NCBI RefSeq assembly: GCF_021155775.2
Contig: NC_060233.1
Span: 41,333,609 to 41,397,608 of the forward strand
Direction of reading: 5' to 3'
Source of the DNA: Neodiprion pinetum
Lineage: Eukaryota > Arthropoda > Insecta > Hymenoptera > Diprionidae
Length of the DNA stretch: 64,000 nucleotides
Each line of letters begins with the position of its first letter. The stretch's first letter is position 1. Below, in pieces: positions 36,842-49,981 of this stretch. The notes below the pieces were generated by a model. The model was not told the origin of the DNA and ran no database searches. It saw nothing but the letters and a program-made list of their open reading frames with translations. The position numbers were made by a program, and so were the translations under genes.

Positions 36842-37934
36842 AAGTGAAGCGGGTGTCTGCAGTTGGGCCCCTTGGACGAGCGATGAGTGATGCCCAGGCG
36901 CGCGCCTCCCGTCAACGTCAGGACGGTCGGTCGCCGTAGAAGAGAATGATGATGACATAATGGCGGCACGGTGGGCGAGCAATAGCTGACATCCGGCACC
37001 GAATATTCTAAATTGCACCTCGCTCGTCTTCGGCGTGGCAGCGACTCGGTGTCCGTTGCGGTGCTCGAGTGATACACCGGGTAACACGGATGGAAGTGAC
37101 GGCGGCGTGGAAGCCGCGAGGATTTTCCACGACGCCTACGTCATCCTCTTCTTCTCATCGTCCCGGGTTTGAATCACTGCGCGGATATTCTTCGTAGTCT
37201 GAACATCGCCGAGCGAGTTGTAAAGTTTGATGTAGTATTAGCCGAATTCCCGCGTGCACTTTTTTCTCGGGGTGCCTGCGGGACGCCGGGGTTGGGTTTC
37301 TCTATGAAAAATGATGACGAGGCGCTTGTAGAAGAAATGAAATCGGGGTAGTGGATGTGCAGGGAAGTGGGAAGTGGGTATCCTGGGGGACGAAAAGTGG
37401 AAGGAAGAAAGATGAAAAAGAAAAAAGGGAGCAGAGCCGAGCCTTCTCCGACCAACCCAATTTCCAGCCTCCGCAGACCCGCCGCCTCTCCCTTCGTCCC
37501 GCGGTCGCCTCTCGGTGTTCCGCAACTGCGGCTCGGCTGCGAAAACGCGAGAGGTTTTCTCGCCCCCAGCCGTCTCTTACGGGCATCAACTATACATAAG
37601 ACGACGAGGTCACCCGTACCTCGGGAAAATTACGGTTGTTGGACAGTAATCGGCCTTCGTAGACTCGTAAACGCCACCGCAACGAGGAGCCTCGTGCCCT
37701 TTGGCGGGCCGTAGACAACGCGGAAGAGCCGCGCGGCACCGTATTCTTTCCCTTAATGGGTCAGGTGGCCAAGCTCCCGGAGGAGTTGTTCGGCCCGAGG
37801 AACTCATCCCGGATCGTCCGGGGCCTACAAATTGGATTTTTCGCGCACCGAGCGGTGAGAGATCGCTTTACCCGGAGGCTCGCGCATCCCAGCTGGATCG
37901 CCACTAGAGTGTTACACCCTCTACGCGGAAGAAA

Positions 37935-37966
37935 CAATTAGTGCTAATTACAACGCCGAGTAATTG
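37935..37966. promoter_or_regulatory. Cluster of three TAAT-type homeodomain motifs
   Basis: CAATTA (37935-37940), TAATTA (37945-37950) and TAATTG (37961-37966) lie within 32 bp. TAATTAC and GTAATTG are also arranged as an inverted pair. Such motifs are generic homeodomain sites and common by chance, so the function is tentative. Confidence 0.3.
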
Positions 37967-38839
37967 TAAAGCCGGCCTTCTCCCCACCTAGCCCGCCTCC
38001 CACAGGAAAACGGGAACAGTGGGCGTCGTTTGTAACGCGCAAGAGACACGAAAAGCTTATGTGCCAAGGGCTACACGGAGCGCAATGCTTTGCCCCGAAT
38101 GTATAGCAGGAAGCGAGCCTCCGCGTGTATTTCCACTTCCAACTTCCACTCCGTTTTGTCGTCTCTCGTGGGAAAACTTTCAGCTATTTTATTCACCTCG
38201 CCAATTCGTTTCCGATGATGAATTTTCCATCACTCAATGGTATACGATCCCCGACTACGCGAGCCGCACACGGTTGAAAATTGATTTCAGTTTGATGGCC
38301 GAGTGTGAGCGAGTGGTCAACGAGAGAAGTACCAGGGTCCCCTGAGGATATGGAGCGACCTTTCTCACGGGTTAGACATTGTCGAGACTAAAGCCATCGG
38401 GTCGAGAAATATACCGTCCAATAAAAACTTAGTTACTACTGGCCGCCATCCGCGACTTTTCCCAACAGAAACTCCTTCGAAGGAGAGTAGGAAGAAAAGG
38501 AAACAGAAGACACTGGCGTGGAGAAAGAGGCAGAGTGGGCCGCAGCTCGGCGAAGAACGAGGCTGGGGAGAGCATCACCGTTCAACTAAACAATAGTCCT
38601 TGTAGTTATACATACAGCGCCGGGGGACCGAGCGGTTTTTAACAATTTCCCGGTTGGACGTTATCAGATGTGTGTCCAACGCGCTGGGAGAGCCGTACCT
38701 ACTCCGATACTCGGAGCGGGTCGCGGATGTGTCCGGAGACAATAACGGCCCCACGAACCATCAAACAGCCATCAAACGGGCTTCCAAATGGCGCACAAAG
38801 GAGTCCGCAAGACTTCCAGCCCGTAACTGGAGACCTCCG

Positions 38840-38868
38840 TCTTCCTTCCTTCCTTCCTTCCTTCCTTT
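38840..38868. repeat. (CTTC)n microsatellite
   Basis: About seven tetranucleotide units. Confidence 0.9.
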
Positions 38869-41800
38869 CTACCTAACTTACTTACTTCCCAGAGACACCC
38901 TAGCCACCCGGCCTAACGGGGTAATATCGCCACTTCTCCCTTTCGGGTTTACGGTCAACGACCCTTCCCAGGAACACCGATTCCCCATCACCACCAAGAG
39001 TAGACTAGAGCGGGATCTATTATCACCTGAACGATTTCCGACTCGTAAACCTTGAAGGGTAGGAAAATTCGCGTTTGTCAAAGTGAAGTGGGTAGAAACG
39101 CGCCCCCTTACGTACGAGGTGGAGTGTTTGCGGACAAAGAACGACCACACGCGGGAGGTAGGTAGCATATGCTCATTCGGGGAGTCGGCGAAAAGGCTGC
39201 AAAGGTTCGTTCGCCTTGGGTTCGTGCACCGTAGGTTTTTGCGGACGGCACTGGGACCGCAGTCAGCTCTTGGATGAGGGTGGCGGATTGTTTGATGGTT
39301 GATTGTCGCGCTGGTGGTACAACGTCGACGGGGGTCGCCGGGCTGATTGGGTCGCCGCGAAACATCTGGCGGTCTCCCGCGGGGCTCCGAACGACAATCA
39401 TGCCGCGATCGCCGGGTAATGCTCGGAAAGATATCTTCATTCGGGGGAAGATGAAGAAACTCCCTCGGAGGGAGCGGGACGGAAGGAGTGCAAAAATTCG
39501 CCGATAGAGCACGGGAAGGTCTGACGATCAGTCAAAGAGAAAACGAGTACGGGAGGATGATCGGCGGTACCGCGACGAGTGTTTGGTGTTTGGGAACCCG
39601 AGTAGCCGGGGGGCGATTGGCGGCAGTCGCGGCGCCGCTCGGTCGGTTTAGAGAATCTATTTTCCCTCCGTCGAGATGAGCGGACTTTGAAGGAAGAAAA
39701 TGACGAGAGTCAAAGCGGCGCCCGGCTTTTCTTTTTCTTCGTTCCTTTATCCGTTCTCTTTTCCTCTTTTAAACGTGCTCCAAGTTGGCGAGCTTTAAAA
39801 AGGCTCCCAGCTCTTTCCGTGCCGCCCCGCGATTTTCGCCGAAAAGAAAACCGACCCTGGGCTATCGCGGTGGGCCTCCAACCACTTCGTCGGCCTCGGT
39901 AGACAGTGATATCGGGCGGTACTGACGGCGGCCCGGGCCTACAATACCTTGTGACAATGGATTCTTTGCTGGTAAAAAGAGTGTAAAAGGGAAGAAAGCG
40001 GTCCCCCGGCTGCTGGGGGGAATGAATGAATAAAAGAAAGAAAGGAAGAAAGAAAGAGCGGCAATGATGAAAGCATTGTCCTCATCTTTTCTGCGCGGTG
40101 GTTTCGCACCGGTGAAAATCTCGTCCGACGAGCTCGCGGACACACGCGACATCCAAAAATCACCTCTTCCGGTGGTAGTAACCGGGCTTCGCGAGGGGAA
40201 GGCGTCGCGGAAACGTGGAAAAGGAGAGAAGAAGAAGAAGAAAATGTCCCGGCACGGGTTTCCCCTTCGGTTGCCACCGTCAATGGCGTGTTCGAGGGTC
40301 GTCCAATCAGCGGGCCTCCTCCACGGACTGCTCGAGGTGGTAATTCTATATCCAAGTGTTTGCGTGTCTTTCGGAAAGCTCTTGACCGCTCGAAGCCGGC
40401 GTGCAACCCTTGACCGACGCGAACTAATAACACGATAATCCTCTTGGCGAAAACAAATACCAGGGATCGTTCGGGCTCTCGGTCCAGCAGACACAACAAC
40501 CCTTCCAACCCTTCCCTTTCTCGACCGGCAATCCCCAGTGATCAATCATTATTGACTCCTCGGCGAAAGAGGGCCATCTAGCAGCTCCGCGAACAAAATC
40601 CACGCTCCGTGCGGGTGCAGTTACGTGCACCACGTGGGGAGACGGGGTGCACGAAGGGCTAGGGTTACGCCACCCTCGTCAATTCGATTGTTATTCTTCG
40701 GGCGAAAACTATTTACAAAGTCGGAGCTAATGGCATCAAGAGATTTGGCTCCATATGCCCCCCATTCTCTCCTATTGCATTAGCCTACTCCTCGGTAATC
40801 CATCTTCCTCCGTCAACCATGGGCGTAGGAGTCTAGTCGGCATTAAATATTCACGCGATAATATTTTCTCGCAACATCGTACCCGCCACCCATCCCATCC
40901 GTAGAATATCCTCCGGAAAGTCATCCTCTGGCGTAACTACGATATTACACGGACCCGTCTCAGCAGCAACTCGAACGTCTCGAACCGCGTCAAGTACCGC
41001 AAAGTAACGCAAGGTTAATACGCGGTACCGGAACCAGTGAAACGAAATTTCCATCCGCTACACCAATGCGAAAGATTGGCTTTCACGAGCGTTGTAAAAC
41101 GAACGAGCTGAGCGCGGGATTCAGGTCTCGGGAACAGATGCAGGCGGATCCTAATGCAATAAAAGATTTCCGAGTGCTACAGGGTTGAAATGTATGCATA
41201 TTGGTTGAAATCGGAACGACACCCCGGCTCGGGTTCGGTACCAGAACGATACGACCCGAACCCCAGATGAATCTCTAATTCCCGGCGAACCGTAGCGAGC
41301 GCGTTCGAAATCCCTCCGCAGCCGCAGGTGCCGTTGTGCCGCTGAGCACTGTCCTCTCGTTCGCCCCGCGGTCTTGAGACTCAGCCGGCGCACTCGGCTC
41401 GGTTATGAACCGGGATTCGCAGTCGGTAGGCAGACGTACCAAGGGCTTATTGGCCGCCTCCGTCAAACAATCTCGTTTAGCCGCCATCTCTCCCCCGCTC
41501 GTCGATCGCCGTTCGCAGCCGCCGTACGCACACAATGGAACCTGCAGCTCGCCTCGTCCCACGCCGAGCGGAAACCCTCTGGGGCCGCGGGGGTAGGAGT
41601 CGGATATCTAATTAGCGGGGGCTGATCGGTAATTACTACGATTAATCAATCCGTTTTCCATTTGTGCCGTGGGGGATGAGGGGCGATGGAGAAGGCGTCG
41701 GTAATGGCGGCTGCGGGGGACGATCAGAGGCATTGTTGTGTTCCCGGGGAAAAAAAGAGGTGCGGATCCCGTTCCGCGGGGTAGAAATTCACGCGGATTA

Positions 41801-43996
41801 TTGCCACCTGCGACGACGTTGTCCGGATGACGTGGAATTTCCCAGGGATTTTCGGTGCGTGTAACGAAACCAACCCTGCGTCGCATATCGTGCGGGAGAT
41901 CATTCTTGCCGGCTGCTTTCGGGGATCTAGATCCGGGACCGATTTCACAGGAATCGTACAGTGGTACAAATACCGTCGTCTTTGATTCTCCGGCTACTTC
42001 CACGCGGGAATCCCGCAGCACGGATTGATTAGACCGATCCATCATAGCTGACGCCTTGGAAATATTCCACGGGTCCGGCCGCTGCAGCGTCGAGTCCAAG
42101 CGTAAAGCGTGCGTGTGACGCATACATTCACGACTGTAAACCTCACCTGTAATCGCAATCAGTCTCCGATCCTACGATCCGAACTACAAAGATCCCCGCA
42201 GTTTCTACGGCACGTGACTCAACCCTGTGAACCGTTGTTACGACGAGTCACGAGTCGCAAACTTGACCCCTAGATCTTGGTGGTGAGTATAAATCGTTCT
42301 TCTCGTCGGGCATATAAACTTGCTCGGTGCAGGGTAAATTGCATCGTGGAGATTCATGACCGGTAAACGATTGCGGTGAATTGTGACTAGTTGAGGCTGA
42401 GATTAAAGTGCATAATAAGTGAAATGAAATACTTGCGCATAATTTATTTGTTTATACATACGGATTATTATAAGTCCGAAATCGTTACAAAGTATTTCGA
42501 CACGAGAAATTATTGCGCCGAGTAGGGGAACATTCACCCTTGTTGTAAGAAGTCGGTGATCCGATCGGCGACAAATTCATCTCACAGATTGTAACCGGTG
42601 GTGTGAGTACACGTATACGTGCAAGGTACGCGTTCCTCAGGAAGTGAGAAAGCGGCGTTCATGGCACTGCTAATTGGGAAATCGCTCTATCACGGGATCT
42701 ACAAATAGTCGTTACCGCTCTTCGAAATACCTACTCGCGCGTTGCGGCAGGTGAAGAGGCCCTCGTAAGTCAGCCGGGTGTGCGACGTCACCGGTTTCCG
42801 CTTATCAAGAGCTTGATCAAGCTTGAACAACCTCCGGCACACCTTAGCCAGAATCTCGCCTGGCTCAATTATGCGCACTTGCGTAAGCGAATGAAAAACG
42901 TACGGAGAAGGGAGCTAAATATTCGGTCCAACGCGGGGCTTTTTTCGCTGGCGGAAATGTTGCGTTAGAATCGCGAGCGGCTTTTGAACGGAATTGCAAA
43001 CGCCGCGGCCGGGTTGTTCGCGAAAACGTAACCAAGATCCGGTAGGAGGATTTACGGAGCAAATTCAACCGACTCCCAGCCTCGAAACAATTTTGTGAAA
43101 CGAAATGTCTCGTTAGCAAGTTCCTGACCTGCAACTCGTGCGCGCTGAATATAGGAGGTCTCAGGGTCTCAGGTCTCGGTTTTACAAGGATCTAAATTAC
43201 GCCGCGACGTACAGTTATGATGTTAACGACGCCGAACATTACTGCGCTGTGTCTATATTCATAATTCACGTAACGCGTGCGTCCCGCAAACCGCGTCGAG
43301 GTAAACTTATAACGCGGGGCGAAAACGGGGGTTAAGAAACCGCTAAGAAAGGAAATAAAAACGGGGGAAAAATGTATGAATAAGAAGAAGGAAAACAAGT
43401 GGAGAAAAATACCGCACGTCGGGTAGTAAATTAGATTGTGACTCGGTCACGTTTACTTCGGCTGCAGCTCGCTGCGGTTACAAATCCTCAGAAAGAGACT
43501 ACCGTAGAAGATATGACGTGTGACGCTTTACGCACGCGAACTGATAACCGAGCCTGGCTGGCATTGCCTGACTATCCCTGAAGCTGGACTCTGGAATACG
43601 GAAATATACGATGCGAGTGCCAGGAGAATCCGGTTGAGGAGGGATAATAAATAACCTCTGGTTAATCAAGGGGTGAGAAGAGCTACTGAGTTAGCAGGAA
43701 TATTAGCGTGAATTCGCGCTAATTGACGCTGAAGAAATTATTCCGAATGACTTTCCTAAAACCGAGAGTTTTCTCGCGGAATTCGCGAATCGCGGATCGA
43801 GCAGGCGACGGTTTACGCAGTTTTTTGCCTCAATGGGGGGCCAGGATATAACAAGCTGGCAGTGCTTCTAACTGCTGTCCAGGTTGATATATGTGACGGA
43901 AAATTATGGGTGAATGTGTGTGTATATATTTCAACCGGCGCTAGCCAAGAGGTCCAGCCATAAGGCTGCAATTGAGCGGGTGTACGTATTTATCGT

Positions 43997-44283
43997 GATG
44001 GCCACAAATTTTTGGGACAAAAATTACATGACATTTCAAGGTTTTCCCTAAAATTTTCCCCACTTCCAGTATGTTACCGAAACCTAAATCCTTCATCTTA
44101 TTAACTCTGTATTCGGTTCAAATTCAATTCGAATTGAAGAAAAATATAATGTACAATAAAGTCAGCTTAAGCCGATTTGTTTTCTCGACGAAAATAAAGA
44201 TTTTTTTTATGTTTTTTCTACCACCAAATTAAAAATTCCCTGACAATTCTAGGTTTTCCAGGTTTTCCAGATGTGTTGCCACC
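43997..44283. mobile_element. Short non-autonomous transposon (MITE-like)
   Basis: The left end GATGGCCACA (43997-44006) and the right end TGTTGCCACC (44274-44283) are imperfect inverted repeats (8 of 10). Inside them, a 27-bp direct repeat (44021-44047 and 44233-44259) matches at 23 of 27 positions and ends in AGGTTTTCC, which is repeated once more on the right. The interior is AT-rich and non-coding. Ends rich in GGCCAC and CTGGAAAACC-like words recur in invertebrate MITEs, in my recollection. The superfamily is not assigned and no clear target-site duplication is visible. Confidence 0.45.
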
Positions 44284-47200
44284 TTGACCTGTGCATAAAG
44301 GGGACGGCGTGAGGAACGCGCGGGTCAACGAAAATCATTTCATTCGTTGAAACAAGACAGTCACGAGTGTACCTGCATAGATTATTCCAATTGGACCGTC
44401 GCTATTTCAAAAGTGCAATTTCAGGCTGCAGCGCATTGCATGCGTAAATATCGGCTGCCCGGAGGGCAGGAGTGTGGGACTCTTAATTGCGTAAAGGAAA
44501 GACCAAGTGCAGTCGTCAACCCGCGGAGAGTCTCCTCTAGACGCGAGTCAGGGCGTCTATAAATTACGGGAAAGAAGAAGAAAAAGGAAGAGAAGTCGAA
44601 GGAGCAAAAAAAAGACGAACGCGATACAGAGCGAGAGAGAGAAAAAAAAGACTACGTTTCTATTTGTCGTTCGTATCAGACAAAGTGGCCAGAGATAAAT
44701 ATAGACAGGAGTTGTTCACTGCTCTTTTTATTTTCTTGGCCAAACTTTGTTCCCCCTAGTTTTCCGATTGTTTATCTTCGATTTATACTTGCAACTTGCA
44801 AAATTTTAACTCACCTATTGTACCAAGTAATTTGCTTCGCCACAAATTTATACGAATTCAACGATAACTGTAAAAAATCGCGGCTATACCGATTTAACGG
44901 TAAGATTATGAAATTTTATAGGTGCGAAATATATATTTACATGAGTATTTGCGGGTATACACGTTATATTTATAGATGGCGAAGGGCAATGGAATACAGA
45001 TTTTATTTATTCGGCAACGGGTTTTAATTCCATTCTCGCAGGCAAATACAAAGTTATGTGGATTTAGCGGCGAGCTCAGCTAAATGGGTTGGCAAATATT
45101 GGTCGATAATTTATCGACTTGACTATAAAATACAACCGAGCCTATTCCGATCGAAAAGTTGCCCGCTTATACGGAATTGTGTATTCTGCTGCCACTGCTT
45201 ATACGGCCACGCGAAAGCAACTTTTCAATTCAAATTTTCAATCCACTTCGGAGAACTTGCATTGCAGCTAACCGAACTTGAAACTTTGTTTAAATTACAC
45301 AGGTATATATTAATTTGAGTAGTACAATATCACAAAAAACATCAACCAATCGTAACGCCGACTAAATGTGGGCAGCAAAAGGTGAAAAAAAAGGTAAAAA
45401 AACAATTTATAATTCAATTTGTTACGAACAATTCACAAATGTCAAAACCTACGCAAACTCAAACGGCTTATAAACCACGTGTACAATCAAATTCATAGAA
45501 ATGGGACAGAATTTCGTTAGTTTATAATACATTGGGAAACGAGGAGAAGAGAGATAAAGAATATAAAAAAAAAAAAAAGTAAAAGTAAAAATAAAAAACG
45601 CGAAGATTGAGAAAAAAGTAATAACGAAAAAATATACGAGAGACCTTACAGGCGAGCTATGAGGAACGTTTGATTTAGACGTTGAAATAAAACAGTGTTT
45701 TTGCTAAATTATTGGCAACGGGAGTGACTGGGACGTCCTACGCATCGTTTGTATGCCTGTACACACAGGCAGGCAGGTCGAAATCGTAACGAATGCGACG
45801 ACGAGTCAAGAGAGCGGGCCGAAGACGTCACCGAGAACGAACTCGAAGGCGAACGTTCGAGCATGTTGACTTGACACGAGAGAGCTCCTTAAACTTGATT
45901 TGTGCTCAATTACCACGCATTTCGTCTACCCCCGCCGCCCCGGCCGCCCCGGCCACCGTCCTCTTATTATAAACGCGGTAAGACGCCGGGCGTCGCGACG
46001 CTGGACGTTCATTTTATATTTATAACATCAAGCCACCCGCGCTACGACGGGGAGAAAAAGAAAGAGATACAGACACAGATATATACATGTATCGGGATCG
46101 TGCGAAGACCGTCCCACAATTTATTCCAAATTTCAAACCTGCACGAGGGGCAGGAATCGTAGGTGCATATTCGTACTCGTGTAGCCGAAAGCGCATCTGT
46201 GCCGTAGCAAATAATCTTTAGTAGACCGCGAGAGTGAGCAACGCGCGAAAGAATAATAATTGCTGAAAGTAAAGAGACGAGAAGAAACGAGAATTGCGAA
46301 ACGAAGCTATGCGAACAAACTACCGCGGTGGCAAAACAGAACGTATTTTTCGCGCGCATACCTACGTATAACGCATATTTCGAGAAGGTAAATCGTCGAG
46401 GTTGCAGCGTGCAGCGAGCAAAGATAGAGACGAGACGCCTGAATCACCGAATAGCGTAGTGACTAACCCTGGATTATTCTGATCTCGCGCGCTTCTAAAG
46501 TTAGTCAAAGAGATTACTTTCTCAGGGTGTTCAGGTTTGTTTAATTTTCACGTTAAACATAGACGCGGCGAGAGAAAGAGAGAGGAAGAGAAGATGCCGG
46601 GGAGCGGGGAGAGGCGGGCAATAATTTGGATGTGACGCAGGTGTCGCGGGGAAACATCTATCAAGGCGGGGAGGAGGGCTCCCGCTGGATCATCGGGACT
46701 CTGCGGGACAGACACCCGCGACAGACAAACAAGACAGACTAAGCTCCTTTAGCGCACCGCCGCCTCGTTCCACGCTCAACCCTTCCTTACCCTCAGGATT
46801 TTCCTCTAAAACCGGATCCCCGGAGGCGGGTATTAGGCATTAGCACTCGCGTTATGAGTCAAGAAATACAACCTAGACGATATTTTCTTGCCCGTTAATT
46901 TGACAAGCCGTCTTTGCCCGTCCACAAAAAGAGGGGAAAATATTCTCTCTGACACTTTTCGCAAGATTCGTGAATTGATATTGAAAACGATCGCTGTTTG
47001 TCAACTTTTTGTAGAAAAACTCAGATGGGGTAGAGTTTCGTTTTACTGAGTATTAAACAATTCCTATATTTCGAAACAACGATCCTCCGCAAGAAAGTAT
47101 CGTTACACGAAATTTACAAACTTCGATTTGATAGTAAAGAAAAATTCTGTTCCACTTTATTTTTTAAAGCAATGCTCGGTTAGAATTGAATCGCCTAATG

Positions 47201-47529
47201 CATACATGGAGGATCTTGTTCGTCGCAATTAGGCAAATTATCGAATTGGACCTAACATGGTCGAATATATGATTAACTTAAGGTTGTTCAACAACTATAA
47301 CAAATGATGTTGAGAAATGACATTTTGCCAACTTCCTTGTCCAATCACTGTCTTAAGTTGCTGTCAATCGAGAAACTAACGAGTCTCGAAACGGTTTCCG
47401 TTGTGAATACACCAAACCAAATTTGTTGTCAATTGACTACAACGTCAGATAAACCGCAGCGACGTGGTCATTGGCGTCCAAATATATATAAGAAAAAAGA
47501 GGATAAAAATTAAGAAAGTAAAGCAAAAC

Positions 47530-47550
47530 AAAAAAAAAAAAAAAAAAAAA
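47530..47550. repeat. Poly-A run (21 nt)
   Basis: Uninterrupted A run in the AT-rich part of the intron. Confidence 0.95.
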
Positions 47551-47712
47551 TGAATGAACAAAAAATAACAAGTTTCCGCAGCACTCGACTGGTGCAACGA
47601 TAAACAAATTCCCTAGACGCGTCAGAGAAATATAGATGGAAGCGAAAACGCGCGCATAATTATATACAACACTGCAAAGTGGAAACATTTTGACACGAAG
47701 TAAGAGAATATT

Positions 47713-47743
47713 GCGGCGTGGCGGCGTGGCGGCGTGGCGGCGT
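47713..47743. repeat. GCGGCGTG octamer tandem repeat
   Basis: Nearly four perfect 8-bp units, a GC-rich island in AT-rich surroundings. Confidence 0.9.
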
Positions 47744-49106
47744 AATAACCACTTTACGGTTCAACACTTACGGCTGTAACTTTCGACTTATCTGGCACAC
47801 CTGCGATAGACGCGTACAAACCGCGCGACCGCGATCCGAGTCTCAAAGACGAGGACTCATTAACGACGAAGAAGTTGAGTTCGGTCAATAAAATTGCAGG
47901 ACTATCTCTGGGCCGCGGGCCGTCAGTCGGCTGCATGTTGCACACTGCACATCCGCGCGCCGACCTAGATATCAAAATCGTAAACACGATACATAATAGC
48001 GGGAGTAATCCGGCCAGCACTTTGCTGAAGATTAAAGAGGCGCGGGTAGATGCGACTCGTTATCGAAAGGGCTCGTGTTGCTGTTATTTTTATCATCGAC
48101 GCGTGACATCACAGCTCTGACAGTCATCGTTTTTGCACACGTTTGCAGGTAGACGTGTTTCTCAATTTTATTTATCGCGATACGCGTTCGTTTACGTATA
48201 GATATATAACATAACGAGTGTCGCTTTCGCCGCTGTTACTACCGTGTTTTGCTGTTTTGCTGTTTTGCTATTGTTGTACGCCGGATGCATAACTCGAGAA
48301 TATATAATATTAACAATCGCCCGGAAGCGGTAAATTCCAAAGTAATCGTATGCGAACTCGCCTTGCGATGTGGCAAAATATGATTATTGAAAAATTCGAC
48401 GTATACTGAATAAAAAATAGTCGAATCCGAGAGCATATTTATTACAATAGCCCTTGGTAGATATTTAACCGTGTCAAATAGCTATTTACTCGTAGCAAGA
48501 AAAGTTCACTCGAAATAAAATTAGTTTTTATCGAAAGAATGAAATTTTTTTTCTGAAAGAACAAACGATTTGCCAAGGATTATTGAAATAAATATTATCT
48601 TTGATCCATGTATTTTGTTTCGATGTATTCAGGGGAAATAAATCGTTGTTGCAATCGCACGACTGCATGACCGGGTCTTCGGATCGAAAGCTTCATTCGC
48701 CGCATCGATTTCCAAACACACAGTCAAAGTGTCAAGCGTGCGTACATGAGTCAGGGTTTTATGCAATGGGCACAAACGGTGTCGGTCCACGTTTCTCGCG
48801 TGGGTTTCGAGGATCGGATCGAGCCGGGTTTTAAACGAGACTAAATTGGCACCTTAACTCACGCCGAAAAGTAGGAGCGGCTCGAACGTAGAGAGGCTCG
48901 AGATTCTTTATATAGAAATTAAATAATCGAGGAGCACTCGAAGATATCGTGAATATGGTGCAATCCCGAAGCCCCGACGGACCGCACAAGAAGAGACGAG
49001 CTCGTATTTTCCAATTTGGTAAGAGCCTCGGTCGGACAGGCGTTTCGAGAGGGAGAGGAGTGAAAAAGAGAAAAAAAAAGAAAAAGAAGAAAAGAAGTAG
49101 GAGACC

Positions 49107-49129
49107 AAGAAGAAGAAGAAGAAGAAGAA
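49107..49129. repeat. (AGA)n microsatellite
   Basis: Seven to eight AGA units within a longer A/G-rich stretch from 49061. Confidence 0.9.
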
Positions 49130-49904
49130 CCGGCGGTCGCAAAGTGCGAATTGACCATCACGAGAGCGTGGGTGAATATTCTTTCTCAAACATTGCATCG
49201 CGTATATAATAATATCACAGAGGCTTCGAGGCGAGTGGAAAAAATCGGGGAACGATTAATCGCTCGACAAGTGTATTACGTATAGCTGGCTGAAACGTAC
49301 ACGTACACGATTCTGTGATGTCGGTTTTCCGTTGGAAAAAAAAAGCAACAACGTTTCCTTCGTCCTCCATTCTCTGTAAATTTTCTATCTCGTATCGCCC
49401 TCTAGCCCGAGCCACGTACGCGTGCATCGTGCCTGAATGTAAAATCATCTGGCCGTATAGGACTGACGGGGTACTAGAAACTACATTAAGCTCTCGCGAC
49501 GGAATCATTGAAATAATCATCGCTCGGTAATCATCGACTGCACAGGAGGCTCTCGCCTCGACCCACATCCTCTTACAAGCTCTTCGAGCTTGTGTTCTTT
49601 CGTGTAATACGTACAGCAGGCATAATATGCATGTATATTGTGATAAAAGTGTAACACGTGTCAGAGAATGTGGGACGAGTAGCGTACGTATGTAGGTAGG
49701 TATAAACGGGTACGGATACCGGTGACGTCACACGAGATTCCATGATCGTCGTGCGATTTATAAATATATTCGTGTAATGGTATGCGTATACATTGTACGG
49801 ATGAAAATTCTACCGTTGTACTTTAGTTTAAAGAAAAAGGAGACGTTTAACTAGATCACGAGGGTAACGATATTTTCTAGAAACTTTGTTATCAATCGAC
49901 TCAC

Positions 49905-49981
49905 CAATTGTTGACTTGAAGGATCGTCAGCCCCGTGTCCTGTGCGAGCTGCTTTTTCTGGTCTTCCGAAGGGTAGGGATG
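49905..49981 (-). CDS. hth: homothorax (MEIS/TALE homeobox) exon: homeodomain loop, helix 2 and start of helix 3
   Basis: Read on the minus strand, this 77-nt exon begins HPYPSEDQKK and ends LTILQVNNW, with the last Trp codon split (TG|G). This is the diagnostic middle of a MEIS/Hth homeodomain: the TALE three-residue loop insertion (P-Y-P), helix 2, and the start of recognition helix 3. Hth is a nuclear DNA-binding cofactor that binds TGACAG-type sites and partners Extradenticle and Hox proteins. The acceptor is a pyrimidine-rich tract ending TTGCAG (AG at 49983-49982) and the donor is TG|GTGAGT (GT at 49904-49903). The 77-nt length and the phase match the corresponding vertebrate MEIS exon as I recall it. 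The exon joins in frame to 6764-6822 across a 43-kb intron. The preceding exon, expected to encode helix 1, is not recognisable in the window. Family identity is near certain; hth rather than another MEIS-type gene rests on the insect-like context and on insects having one MEIS-class gene. Confidence 0.97.

Larger units (their letters stand above)
33644..49904 (-). other. hth: hth intron within the homeodomain, proximal segment (before the ratchet site)
   Basis: This is the 5' part (16,261 nt) of the same intron, from the donor GTGAGT at 49904 to the ratchet acceptor at 33644. No coding exon is recognised. The stretch from about 43.9 to 49.9 kb is clearly more AT-rich than the rest of the window and contains a MITE-like element (43997-44283) and several A-rich tracts. 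The remainder carries (TC)n at 35617-35685, (GATGT)n at 36810-36841, (CTTC)n at 38840-38868 and a GCGGCGTG tandem repeat at 47713-47743. A cluster of TAAT-type homeodomain motifs lies at 37935-37966. Confidence 0.85.

Noticed and set aside
37150..37180. tRNA B-box-like word GGGTTTGAATC
   Set aside because: No acceptor stem, A box or cloverleaf could be built around it.
42130..42175. Possible third ratchet site, TTACAG|GTGAGG at 42147/42146 on the gene strand
   Set aside because: The upstream tract is purine-rich rather than pyrimidine-rich and the donor is weaker; not comparable to 33644 and 61850.
44808..44850. AATAG|GTGAGT on the gene strand at about 44815
   Set aside because: The donor is good, but there is no pyrimidine tract and TAG replaces CAG; likely chance.
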